A program made the position numbers and the translations under genes. A stretch of DNA of 64,000 bases, taken from the NCBI RefSeq assembly GCF_014648655.1, contig NZ_BMRN01000034.1, positions 1-64,000 of the forward strand. The letters are read 5' to 3'. The DNA comes from Streptomyces atratus (GTDB taxonomy: Bacteria; Actinomycetota; Actinomycetes; Streptomycetales; Streptomycetaceae). How positions within the stretch are numbered: the first letter of the stretch is position 1; each line of letters begins with the position of its first letter. The notes below the pieces were generated by a model, which was not told where the DNA came from, made no database searches, and saw only the letters and a list, made by a program, of their open reading frames with translations. Below are positions 17,014 through 24,550 of this stretch, piece after piece.

Positions 17014-17394
17014 CTATCGGTCCTCGCCGATGCGCTGCACCTGCCGGTTCGCGGCATCGAGGATGCTGTCCAGAAGCCCGGGGAACAGCGCCTCCAGATC
17101 GTCGCGGCGCAGCCCGTTCATCTTGGCCGTGCCGCGGTAGACCTGCTGGACGATCCCGCTCTCGCGCAACACCCGGAAGTGGTGCGTGGTCGTCGACTTG
17201 GACACCGGCAGGTCGAAGCGGGAGCAGGTGAGCTCGGCATCGGCGGCGGCCAGCTCGCGGACCACGCGCAGCCTCATCGGGTCGGAGAGTGCGTGGAGCA
17301 CTGTCTCGATGCGGATCTCGTCCCGCGTGGGGTGGTCGAGCGAGCGGCCGCCGACCGCAGCGGCGCTTGTGGCTGGGGCGCTGGCTGAGGTCAC
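17014..17394 (-). CDS. ArsR/HTH family transcriptional regulator
   Basis: A 126-residue winged-helix regulator. The helix-turn-helix is in VSKSTTTHHFRVLRESGIV, preceded by ALSDPMRLRVVREL, as in ArsR-type repressors. The C-terminal part is short. No metal-binding cysteine cluster is visible (one Cys in ELTCSRF), so it is probably a non-metal sensor. I chose GTG 17392-17394 because GGAG lies five bases upstream; an ATG 12 codons earlier (17428-17430) has no ribosome site. It is convergent with fprA, three bases apart. Direct repeats upstream may be its operator. Confidence 0.82.
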   Translation of the reverse strand: MTSASAPATSAAAVGGRSLDHPTRDEIRIETVLHALSDPMRLRVVRELAAADAELTCSRFDLPVSKSTTTHHFRVLRESGIVQQVYRGTAKMNGLRRDDLEALFPGLLDSILDAANRQVQRIGEDR

Positions 17395-17435
17395 GATGGC
17401 TCCACTTCCTGGCTTGGTCCGGTCTCCCATAATAC

Positions 17436-17482
17436 GAGACTCACCGTAGTTTGAGATTCTTCGTAGTTTGAGATTCACCGTA
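17436..17482 (-). promoter_or_regulatory. 17-bp tandem direct repeats upstream of the ArsR gene
   Basis: CGTAGTTTGAGATTC occurs twice (17445-17459 and 17462-17476) with 17-bp period, flanked by related copies of GAGAYTCACCGTA. Located just upstream of the ArsR start, it is a good candidate for an autoregulatory operator. Confidence 0.5.
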
Positions 17483-17501
17483 CGACGGGTCCGGCCGCGC
17501 A

Positions 17502-17879
17502 TCACCCGGCGCGATCGGAGCGTGATGCCGCTTCACGGGCCTCGATGACCTCTTCCATGTGGAGTTCCGCCCAGGCGTGCACGCTGTCCAGCAGCTCAAG
17601 GAGACTCCGGCCGAGCGAGGTCAGTTCGTACTGGACGTACCGTGCCGGTCCGGCCCGGACCGTGCGGACGACAAAACCGTCACGCTCCAGCGACCGGAGT
17701 GACTGGGTGAGGACCTTGGGCGTGACCGTACGCAGCGGGATCCGTAGCTCGGAGAAACGTCGCGGGCCGCCTTCAAGGCACTGGACGATCATCCCGGCCC
17801 ATTTGTCCCCCACGCGGATCGGCATCAGTCCGGTCGGACAGACCGGGTCGAACATCTCCGGGTCCAGCGGCTTGGTCAC
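17502..17879 (-). CDS. HxlR family transcriptional regulator
   Basis: A 125-residue MarR/HxlR-type winged-helix protein. Family hallmarks are CPTGLMPIRVGDKW near the N-terminus (with the redox-candidate Cys14), GGPRRFSELR, and TPKVLTQSLRSLERDGFVVR as the recognition region. The GTG start at 17877-17879 is divergent from the NAD(P)H-binding protein gene, with a 101-base intergenic region. Such divergent pairs are typical: the HxlR protein usually represses the oxidoreductase and responds to electrophiles or oxidants. Confidence 0.88.
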   Translation of the reverse strand: MTKPLDPEMFDPVCPTGLMPIRVGDKWAGMIVQCLEGGPRRFSELRIPLRTVTPKVLTQSLRSLERDGFVVRTVRAGPARYVQYELTSLGRSLLELLDSVHAWAELHMEEVIEAREAASRSDRAG

Positions 17880-17980
17880 AGAGCCACATTAGCGAGGTAT
17901 CCAGGAGGTAACCACGGGTCCGGCTACCTTGCCCGAGCACGTCGGCACAGAGATTCCAGGACGCGAGGCGAGGTAGGCAC

Positions 17981-18616
17981 ATGAGCAGGATCATCATCTT
18001 CGGCGCAGGTGGCAGCGCGGGACGGGCAGCCGTCGGCGAGGCCCTTCGCCGCGGACATCATGTCACCGCGGTCGTACGGGAACCGGCCAAGTACCGAGAG
18101 CTTCAAGGTCCGGGCGTCCGGCTCGTGGCCGGCGATGTCACCGAAGTCGGGGCTGTTGCCGACCTCGCGACCGGGCACGATGCCGCGATCTCCGCCGTCC
18201 ACGACGGTGGCGCCCTGCCCGATGTCTTCTTCACGGCCGCCGCCCGCGCTCTCAGCGACGGGCTGACGCGGGCCGGTGTGCCCCGGCTGATCTCCGTCGG
18301 CCTGTCGGCAACCATGGAGACCGCCGACGGAACCCCGTTGATGGACACTCCCGGTTTCCCTCAGGAGTACCGTCCCTTCAGCCACGGCCACGCAGCCGGA
18401 ACGGCGGTGCTGCGTACCGCGGCCACCGCACTGGACTGGCTGGTCGTCAGTCCGGCCGGGGACTTCGATTACGGGAGGACGCGCTCCGGCCGCTACACCA
18501 CGGCCGCTGTCGACGCTGCCGCCCGTATTTCCTGCAGCGACTTCGCCATCGCCCTGCTCGACGAGATCGACGCCCCTGGTCACCACCGCACGCACATTGG
18601 TGTCAAGGAGGCGTGA
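17981..18616 (+). CDS. NAD(P)H-binding atypical SDR
   Basis: A 211-residue Rossmann protein of the NmrA/YwnB-like atypical SDR group. The cofactor motif GAGGSAGRAAV is at 8-18, and it lacks the classical YxxxK. The end of the domain is preserved (SDFAIALLDEID). It may act as a quinone or flavin reductase or as a cofactor sensor. It is divergently paired with the HxlR regulator, which probably controls it. ATG 17981 directly precedes the first beta strand, so the start is secure. Confidence 0.85.
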   Translation: MSRIIIFGAGGSAGRAAVGEALRRGHHVTAVVREPAKYRELQGPGVRLVAGDVTEVGAVADLATGHDAAISAVHDGGALPDVFFTAAARALSDGLTRAGVPRLISVGLSATMETADGTPLMDTPGFPQEYRPFSHGHAAGTAVLRTAATALDWLVVSPAGDFDYGRTRSGRYTTAAVDAAARISCSDFAIALLDEIDAPGHHRTHIGVKEA

Positions 18617-18661
18617 CCGAACCGGCCGGCCGGCCGCAGCAGACCGGTCGGCCGAGACCGT

Positions 18662-18701
18662 CAGCCCGCCAGCCCGCCAGCCCGCCAGCCCGCCAGCCCG
18701 C
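18662..18701. repeat. Five exact 8-bp tandem repeats
   Basis: CAGCCCGC is repeated five times head to tail, with a degenerate sixth copy. It lies directly beside the S41 peptidase remnant and may be a slippage product in decaying sequence. Confidence 0.9.
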
Positions 18702-18704
18702 CAG

Positions 18705-18860
18705 CCGGGCAACGGCCAGTGCGTGGGCGCGGTCGAGGGCATCGGCGGCGAGGCACAGGACGTCCGGCTGCACACCGGTGCCCTCCCAGTTGGTGCCGGA
18801 GACAGGGTTGACCGGGCGACCGACCGGGATGGTGGCCTCCCGGTGCGGATGCGCCGTCCA
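18705..18860 (-). pseudogene. S41 family peptidase C-terminal remnant
   Basis: The minus strand encodes HREATIPVGRPVNPVSGTNW, continuing EGTGVQPDV and an ALDRAHA helix. This is the typical C-terminal end of the protease domain in IRBP-like S41 peptidases (usually TNPVTGTNWEGVGVxPDV). The Ser-Lys catalytic part and everything upstream are absent. The fragment lies between the NAD(P)H-binding gene and a wHTH gene on the opposite strand, next to the 8-bp repeats. It is a relic. Confidence 0.6.
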
Positions 18861-18878
18861 GAGTTGGACACTTCAGGG

Positions 18879-19415
18879 ATGCGTGATCAGCCGCCCTTTC
18901 CGCCACCCCCTGACGACATCCAGGAGATCGGTACGCCCGAGCAGTTCGCGGCGCTCGCCCACCCGCTGCGCCAGCGGCTTCTCTTCGCCCTGGGTCACGG
19001 ACCCGCCACCATCAGCGGGCTCGCCGTGCAACTCGACACGAAGAAGGGCAATGTGGCCCACCACCTCAAGGTGCTGCGCAAAGCCGGGCTGGTCCACATC
19101 ACCGAGACGCGCCAGGTCTGCGGCGGCACCGAGCAGCACTACCGGCGCACGGCCCGCCGCATCGTCGCCGCCGAATCCCAAGAAGCAAGCACCGCAGCGA
19201 TGTTCGCCGCGGTCGCCCAGGAGCTAAACCACTCCCCCGCCCAGACGCACCTGACACTGCGCCACCTGCGGCTCAGCCCCGCGAAGGCACAACAACTCGG
19301 CGAGACCCTCGCCAGACTGGTCGACGAAGCCGAGGAGGACGCCGGAGATCAACCCGTGCACGGTGTGGTGGTGACGCTGTATCAGCAGGCCGGCCCGACC
19401 ACCGGCACCACATAG
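18879..19415 (+). CDS. ArsR-like winged-helix regulator
   Basis: A 178-residue regulator with an N-terminal wHTH (residues about 20-90): EQFAALAHPLRQRLLFAL followed by TKKGNVAHHLKVLRKAGLV. The C-terminal half is helical (LSPAKAQQLGETLARLVDE), as in ArsR-related regulators that sense small ligands. The ATG 18879 is the last possible start before the conserved domain; AGGG directly precedes it with too little spacing, so a leaderless start is possible. Its target is unknown; the adjacent S41 fragment might have belonged to its former regulon. Confidence 0.75.
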   Translation: MRDQPPFPPPPDDIQEIGTPEQFAALAHPLRQRLLFALGHGPATISGLAVQLDTKKGNVAHHLKVLRKAGLVHITETRQVCGGTEQHYRRTARRIVAAESQEASTAAMFAAVAQELNHSPAQTHLTLRHLRLSPAKAQQLGETLARLVDEAEEDAGDQPVHGVVVTLYQQAGPTTGTT

Positions 19416-19430
19416 CCGCGGGGCGGCCGG

Positions 19431-19847
19431 TCAGCCGCTGAGCAGGTCCGGGTTCTCGGCGAGTGAGGCGAGATGTCCGGCCGGATCGGCGATCAGCTTG
19501 CGGGCCGTCAGGTCGAGCATCCCCGCCACGCCCGTGATCTGCGCCGCGACTGTGCCATCTTCCTTGAGAATCTTCTGCGCGACCTCGAACGTCTTTCCCT
19601 CGCCGTACACGAACTGACAGGTCACCCGCACCCGGTCGCCGCCGCGGAGCTCCCGCAGGAACTTCACCGTCGTCTCGAGGGCCACCGGCCCGACGCCGCT
19701 GGCCAGCAGCTTCTCCTGTGACAGGCCGGCAGCCCGCAGCAGTTCCCATCGCGCGTGCTCGGCGTACTGCAAATAGACCGCCTGGTTCAGATGCCCCTGC
19801 GTGTCGAGTTCGTAGCCCCGGACGGTCACGTCCACAAAAAATGTCAT
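19431..19847 (-). CDS. Hotdog-fold acyl-CoA thioesterase
   Basis: A 138-residue 4HBT-type thioesterase. The active-site region is VRGYELDTQGHLNQAVYLQY with the catalytic Asp, and the hotdog helix follows (AEHARWELLRAAGL). It hydrolyses acyl-CoA or acyl-carrier thioesters; specificity is unknown. The open frame extends far upstream without homology; ATG 19845-19847 immediately precedes the first beta strand (MTFFVDVTV). It ends 15 bases from the convergent wHTH gene. Confidence 0.85.
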   Translation of the reverse strand: MTFFVDVTVRGYELDTQGHLNQAVYLQYAEHARWELLRAAGLSQEKLLASGVGPVALETTVKFLRELRGGDRVRVTCQFVYGEGKTFEVAQKILKEDGTVAAQITGVAGMLDLTARKLIADPAGHLASLAENPDLLSG

Positions 19848-20120
19848 GGACGTCCCAACATCACGACTCATTCCGGCATTCCCCCGCACCCGCACAACTG
19901 CCGACGCCGTAGCTCTTTGCGTACCTGTCATGCCCAGGCAACTCCCTGACCGCAAAAGAATGCAGCAAAATTCCGACAGCTCTTGCTGTTCGGGAATGCA
20001 CTGCTCACCCGAACCCCGAGGCGCGTCAGGGTTCTCCGGCGGGACCTCGCAGGTGGTCCATGAGTGCCTGCGCTGTCGGCTGCCGACGCCGCTCGGCCGC
20101 GGCGCTCCCCTGGAGACACG

Positions 20121-20560
20121 AATGAGATGCACCTTCCGCCAGCTGCCGAGACGCCCCCCTGGCAGCAGCCGTGGCAACTGCCGGGCTGCTCGGACTCCCT
20201 TGCCGCGATACCGGAGACCGGCCCACCGTCCACCGTTCCCGCTCCGGCAACGGAGAGCACGGCGACGGTCTTCTACTACATGAAGGCCAAGAACTGGTCG
20301 GCGTACAACCTGCATTACGCGCCGGACGGCGGTACCCGGACGACCGCGCCCGGTGTGCAGATGGAGGCCGCCTGCACCGACTGGGTGAAGAAGACCGTCA
20401 GCCTGGGCGGCGCTTCCGGGCCGGCCACTACGTCCAACAACGGCTCGGGGGTCTGGGACAACAACGCCGGGAAGAACTACGCGCCGGGCACCGGCGACAT
20501 CACCGCCAAGGACGGAGTCGTGGCGCACAGCGACCCGTGCGCTACCGATGCCTTCTGGCC
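20121..20560 (+). pseudogene. Secreted protein with starch-binding-like (CBM25) module, decayed
   Basis: ATG 20121 follows GGAGA, and the next bases encode a signal-peptide-like stretch only if frames are changed (AVATAGLLGLP in another frame). From about 20255 the frame reads ATVFYYMKAKNWSAYNLHYA and continues through CTDWVKKTVSLGG, NNGSGVWDNN and KDGVVAHSDPC. These are hallmarks of CBM25/53-type modules in secreted Streptomyces glycosidases. The frame then runs on into unrelated sequence, so the normal end is lost. No catalytic domain remains. It marks the left border of the peptide cassette. Confidence 0.7.
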
Positions 20561-20649
20561 CGCCAGGAAGACATCCTCCGCACCGACCTCACCGTCAACG
20601 ACCCGTCCGTACTCGTCGGCATGGCAGCCCGGGCCGGTTTTATCAGCCT

Positions 20650-20760
20650 CTGGTGCTCTTTCTCCGCAGCCACCTTGGCGAGGTAGTCCTTCATGGACAT
20701 GCCCTCCCCATCGGCCAGGGCCTTGAGCCTGTCCCTGGTGATGTCGTCGATCTGGACGCC
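20650..20760 (-). pseudogene. Possible antitoxin-like fragment
   Basis: The minus strand encodes VQIDDITRDRLKALADGEGM followed by SMKDYLAKVAAEKEHQ. This resembles the ribbon-helix-helix/helical N-terminus of small antitoxins. No start codon with ribosome site is in frame (an ATG at about 20771 is one frame off), and the sequence downstream has no likeness to a toxin. I treat it as a relic; identity is tentative. Confidence 0.35.
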
Positions 20761-20901
20761 GGGTCTGCCATGGTTCGAGCACGCCGCCGAAGGCACACCG
20801 GTCTGGCCGATCGGCCCTTGATCCGCTGGGCGGCTCCGCCGGCCGACTCCCGGCACATTCGCGGCCGCGCCGCTGTCCGTGCGCGTGCCGGTCTGCCCCC
20901 C

Positions 20902-21426
20902 TCACCAGCGGCGTTCAAGCCTGCGGATCACCACTCCGAGGATGTCGCCGCCTTCGACGTAGCCGGTGTGGCGGGAGTCGTGGCTGTGCGCGGCGTTGTC
21001 GCCCATGACCACGAACCGTTCCCGCGGTACGGGCTTACCGGCCTCAGCGGTAAGGGCGGGTCCCAGACCTTCGGGAACCGGGTCGCCAGGGCCTGCCACG
21101 ACGCGCTTGATCATCCAGCCTCGGGCACCGAGTGGCTCGCCGGTCGGTCGACGAGGCCCGCCGTGCGTCTCCGCGGGCTCTCCCGGCGGGTCATCGGAGG
21201 GCGGTCGCCAGGTTGCGACGACGACCCCTCCCCTCTCTATGCCGGTGCGCCCGCTCCGGCTGAGCCGTCGGACCAGCACCCGGTCGCCGCTTCGGTAGGC
21301 CGGTTCCATGCTGGCACCGGCGACAGTGATCACTACGAAGCGGCGCCGTGCCAGCAATACGCCCAGCAGGGGCGTGCCGACTGCGACGACGGCGAACGGG
21401 AACAGCCGTCGGCCGGATGGCTGCAT
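20902..21426 (-). CDS. S26 family signal peptidase of the six-Cys peptide cassette
   Basis: A 174-residue membrane-anchored signal peptidase. One N-terminal membrane segment (about 8-36) precedes the catalytic Ser39 in GASMEPAYRSGDRVLVRR. The general base Lys107 lies in MIKRVVAGPGD, and the conserved box GDNAAHSHDSR follows. A strong AGGAGGTG ribosome site precedes ATG, 12 bases after the ABC transporter stop, so it is co-transcribed. As the last gene of the cassette it is the best candidate to remove the leader of the six-cysteine peptide; an AHA site in that peptide fits type I cleavage preference. Lengths and motifs are complete. Confidence 0.88.
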   Translation of the reverse strand: MQPSGRRLFPFAVVAVGTPLLGVLLARRRFVVITVAGASMEPAYRSGDRVLVRRLSRSGRTGIERGGVVVATWRPPSDDPPGEPAETHGGPRRPTGEPLGARGWMIKRVVAGPGDPVPEGLGPALTAEAGKPVPRERFVVMGDNAAHSHDSRHTGYVEGGDILGVVIRRLERRW

Positions 21427-21438
21427 GGGAGCACCTCC

Positions 21439-23298
21439 TCAGGTGTCGAGGGCGGTCGCCGGTGTTTCGGGCCGGTAGCCGCAGGCCTGCATCGCGAACA
21501 GCCGGGCGTAGGCCCCGTCGGCCCGCATCAGCTGATCGTGAGTGCCCTGTTCGTTGATCCGGCCGTTTTCCAGCACCACGAGGAGGTCGGCGTCCCGGAG
21601 GGCGCCGAGCCGGTGCGAGATCAGCAGACTGGTGCAGCCTGCTCGATGGTCGCGCAGACGCAGATGGATCTCGTGCTCGGCCTCGGCGTCGAGCCCGGAG
21701 CTGGGCTCGTCGAGGATCAGGAGGTCGGCGTGGTCGCGGAGGAACGACCGGGCCAGGGCGAGGCGTTGCCACTGCCCGCCGGACAGGACGACACCGGTGC
21801 CCGGGTCGTCCTTGTCTTCCTCGGAGAAGAAGGTCCGGCTCAGCATCGTGCGGTAGCCATCGGGCAGGCCGGCTATGGAGTCGTGCATCCCGGACAGGCG
21901 CGCGGCGCGTTCGATGCTGTCCTGCTCCGTCAGCTGGTCCAGGTCGCCGAGCCCGATGTTCTCTCCGGCGGTCAGGTCGTACTCCATGTAGTCCTGGAAG
22001 GTGGCCCCGATGCGCCTGCGCATCTCGGCGGGGTGGAACGCCCGCAGGTCGGTCCCGTCCCACAGGACCTGGCCGCGGTCCGGGTCGTACAGGCGGCACA
22101 GGAGCTTGACCAGCGTCGTCTTTCCCGCTCCGTTGAGTCCCACCAGTCCGACGGAGCTGCCCGCAGGAATCGTGAGGTTCACCCCGCGCAGGACCCAGGG
22201 GTGTTCCGGGCTGTAGCGGAACCAGACGTCACGCAGTTCGATGCCTTTCCGGAGGCGGGCCACCGGCCGGGGGTGGGTACTGACCGGCAAGTCGTCCTTC
22301 GCGTCCCGGATCGCGACGTAGTGGTCGAAGAGCAGGAGCGACTGGTGTCCGTTGGCGATCTCGTTCGCCAGTCCGGCGAGTGCCGCCTGCACGGCGGGCA
22401 GCGCGGCCACCAGCAAGGAGACGCCGCCGATACTGATGCGGCCCTGCTCCGCGACCCGGACCGCCCACAACAGGCCCAGGCCGGAGACCACCGCCGCGAG
22501 CACCCCGAGGCCGAGCTGGATCACGAGCTCCTGGCGGTCCACCGCTTGCTTGGCCGCGTTGGCCTTACGGCGTTCGGCGAGCATCCGCCCACGCAGGAAA
22601 CTGCCGATGCCCAGCAGCCTTATCTCCTTCGCCGCCTGCGTGCTGGTCAGCAGTTGGAGGTAGAACAGCTCCCGGCGTTCCGCGGGGCCGATGTCCCAGA
22701 ACATCGCCGCCCGACGACGGCTCATCACCAGTTCACCGAGTAGTACCGGCACACCGGAGAGCAGCACGGCGGTGGCCAGCAGCGGACTCAGCACGATCAG
22801 CGATCCGAGGAACCCACCGATGGTGAGCGCCCCGCGTAGAACCCCCAGCGCATTGTTGACCGCTTGCGTCGGCATGATGCCCCCGGCTTGCTGGGCCAGT
22901 CGCAGCCGGTCCAGGAACAATGGGTCTTCGAATCTGCTCAGGCCGGTCAGGGCGTCCACCGCCCGGTACAGGGAGTCCTGGGCACGCGTCCCGGCCGCGC
23001 GCTGCGTCTGGGCCTGGACGTACTGCAGGGTGTGCGACACCGCAGCGGCTGTGACTCCCGCGGCGGCAAGCAGCCCGGTCGGCACGAGGAGCGCGTCGAG
23101 CCCGCTGCCGGCGGCCAGCCGGTCCAGCACTGCCCGGACCGCCCACGCGGAGGCGATGGGCAGCATCGCGCCGAGGGCGGTGAGGAGCGTAAGTGCCGCG
23201 AGATGCCAGGGAGCCGCCCTGAGGGCAAGGCCCGTCGCCGCACGGAACACGCCGGCCAGTCGGCGCAGCCCCGGCGACGACGCCTCTGCCGTCCTCAC
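21439..23298 (-). CDS. ABC exporter (fused membrane and ATPase domains)
   Basis: A 619-residue half-transporter. Six hydrophobic segments cover about 30-320. The ATPase domain follows, with Walker A GLNGAGKTT at 387-395, signature LSGGQ at 505-509 and Walker B LLILDEP at 526-532. The segment VLRGVNLTIPAGSSVGLVG and the EYDLTAGENIGLGDL loop resemble exporters of Streptomyces peptide natural products. There is no N-terminal C39 peptidase domain, so leader removal needs another enzyme, plausibly the adjacent S26 peptidase. The GTG start overlaps the tlpA-like stop by four bases, indicating translational coupling. Its likely cargo is the 66-residue peptide. Confidence 0.92.
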   Translation of the reverse strand: MRTAEASSPGLRRLAGVFRAATGLALRAAPWHLAALTLLTALGAMLPIASAWAVRAVLDRLAAGSGLDALLVPTGLLAAAGVTAAAVSHTLQYVQAQTQRAAGTRAQDSLYRAVDALTGLSRFEDPLFLDRLRLAQQAGGIMPTQAVNNALGVLRGALTIGGFLGSLIVLSPLLATAVLLSGVPVLLGELVMSRRRAAMFWDIGPAERRELFYLQLLTSTQAAKEIRLLGIGSFLRGRMLAERRKANAAKQAVDRQELVIQLGLGVLAAVVSGLGLLWAVRVAEQGRISIGGVSLLVAALPAVQAALAGLANEIANGHQSLLLFDHYVAIRDAKDDLPVSTHPRPVARLRKGIELRDVWFRYSPEHPWVLRGVNLTIPAGSSVGLVGLNGAGKTTLVKLLCRLYDPDRGQVLWDGTDLRAFHPAEMRRRIGATFQDYMEYDLTAGENIGLGDLDQLTEQDSIERAARLSGMHDSIAGLPDGYRTMLSRTFFSEEDKDDPGTGVVLSGGQWQRLALARSFLRDHADLLILDEPSSGLDAEAEHEIHLRLRDHRAGCTSLLISHRLGALRDADLLVVLENGRINEQGTHDQLMRADGAYARLFAMQACGYRPETPATALDT

Positions 23299-23846
23299 TG
23301 GGCTACGGGGACGGGGGTCGGCAGGACATGCTCGCCCACCGCCTCCACCACGAGTTCGTCACCGGCGGCGCGAACCCGGCACATGACGGGGAAGGCGCGG
23401 GCCGCGAACGCCTCGGTCACGGGACCCTTGCCGGGTTCGTGTACGACTCTGGCAACCGGCCCCAGCTCCTTGAGCAGCTGCTCGGTCTCCGGGTCCCCGT
23501 CCATCCCGCCCGCGACGACGGCGACGGCCCGGTTCGCAGGAGCCGCTCCCAGCGCGGCCACCACTCGCGGCAGTTGTGCGTGGCACGGAGGACAACCGGG
23601 GGACAGGAACACCACGACGGTCCCGGTGCCGAGATCGCGGCTGCGCAGGGGGCTGCCGTCGACGGTCCGGGTCTCGAAGGCCCCGACGATCGCGCCCGGG
23701 GGAAGCATTCCCTCACCGGCGAACCCGTCAGCGGACGTGCGCGGGGCCTGCTGCGCGCGCAGCCTTCTGATCAGCCCCACAGTCAGTAGGAGGTCGAGCA
23801 GGCACAGCGCGCCGACGAGCACGACGGCCGCGATGAGATACGACAT
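23295..23846 (-). CDS. TlpA/MauD-like membrane-anchored thiol-disulfide protein
   Basis: A 183-residue protein with one N-terminal membrane helix (about 3-26) and a thioredoxin-like domain facing outside. The redox motif is CPPC (C85, C88) in FLSPGCPPCHAQL, and the cis-Pro loop is AFPVMCRV, which carries an extra cysteine. The layout matches MauD and other TlpA-like proteins. The start ATG follows AGAGGTGA, which includes the mauE-like stop codon two bases upstream, and the 3' end overlaps the exporter gene. Together with the MauE-like protein it probably forms or isomerises disulfides in the cassette peptide; this is inference from context. Confidence 0.88.
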   Translation of the reverse strand: MSYLIAAVVLVGALCLLDLLLTVGLIRRLRAQQAPRTSADGFAGEGMLPPGAIVGAFETRTVDGSPLRSRDLGTGTVVVFLSPGCPPCHAQLPRVVAALGAAPANRAVAVVAGGMDGDPETEQLLKELGPVARVVHEPGKGPVTEAFAARAFPVMCRVRAAGDELVVEAVGEHVLPTPVPVAQ

Positions 23847-23848
23847 GA

Positions 23849-24400
23849 TCACCTCTGTCCTTTCCGTACGGCTGCGGGGAAGGAGTCGCGCAGCGACTCG
23901 GAGATGTCGTCGAGGACGGTCACCACGACGCCCAGGACGAGGCCGGTGCCGGCGGCCACCGCCAGGCCGCCCGGCACTTCCGGCAGGCCGTGAGACGTCC
24001 CGACGGCGCCGGTCACCGCCACGGCGATCAGGAAGCCGTTGCGGACAAGGTGCCGGGGGCCCGCGCTGCTCGTGGAAGCACCGAAACAGCGGCACGGCAC
24101 CGGCACACCGCGCCGGAGCGACGCCCCGATAGCGAGGGTGAACGCCCCGAGCATGCACCCCACCAGCGCGAATCCCACGATCGCCACCGGCCCCGGAAGC
24201 AACAGCAGGACGACCCCTGCCACCTCCGCTCCGGTCACCAGGCGGGCCACGGCGCGTCCTCGACGCGGGGACAGCACGGCGAACCCCTGGACGGAGCGCA
24301 CGAACGCCCCGAAGGACTCCGCACTGCGGAGTTTGCTCACCACCGCGACCGTAAAGACGACCACGAGCAGGACCCGGCAGGACATTGCGGCAAGCTGCAT
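23849..24400 (-). CDS. MauE/DoxX-like redox membrane protein
   Basis: A 183-residue four-helix membrane protein of the MauE family: helices near 8-24, 55-75, 76-95 and 120-165. After the third helix comes the conserved VPCRCFG loop with C103 and C105, the expected redox pair. In methylamine dehydrogenase operons, MauE works with MauD in maturation of the disulfide-rich small subunit; here it sits directly before a MauD/TlpA-like gene. I chose ATG 24398-24400 since AAAGGG lies 11 bases upstream; a GTG four codons earlier overlaps that site. It is the first gene after the hairpin that follows the peptide gene. Confidence 0.88.
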   Translation of the reverse strand: MQLAAMSCRVLLVVVFTVAVVSKLRSAESFGAFVRSVQGFAVLSPRRGRAVARLVTGAEVAGVVLLLLPGPVAIVGFALVGCMLGAFTLAIGASLRRGVPVPCRCFGASTSSAGPRHLVRNGFLIAVAVTGAVGTSHGLPEVPGGLAVAAGTGLVLGVVVTVLDDISESLRDSFPAAVRKGQR

Positions 24401-24465
24401 GTCGAGGGCCACCCTTTCGTCGTACCAGTGGAGTTCGAAGGCTTACGAAGGTTTACGAAGATCAG

Positions 24466-24505
24466 GGGCGCCGGTGGCCCCGTGTCCGGGAGACCACCGG
24501 CGCCC
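24466..24505 (-). terminator. Hairpin between peptide gene and mauE-like gene
   Basis: GGGCGCCGGTGG and its exact complement flank a 16-base loop. It lies 46 bases after the peptide stop and 66 before the mauE-like start. It may be a leaky terminator giving excess peptide mRNA over processing genes. Two TTACGAAG repeats (24443-24460) follow on the mauE side. Confidence 0.65.
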
Positions 24506-24550
24506 TCTTCCTGCTCCGGTGAAGACCGAAGACTCAATGGACGACTGGTG

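Noticed and set aside
20548..22743. 731-codon rightward frame over the cassette
   Set aside because: Antisense of the signal peptidase and ABC exporter; no domain.
20902..24412. The MauE/TlpA genes as part of a methylamine or cytochrome c system
   Set aside because: No amine dehydrogenase subunits, cupredoxin, CcsA or ResB-like genes are adjacent.
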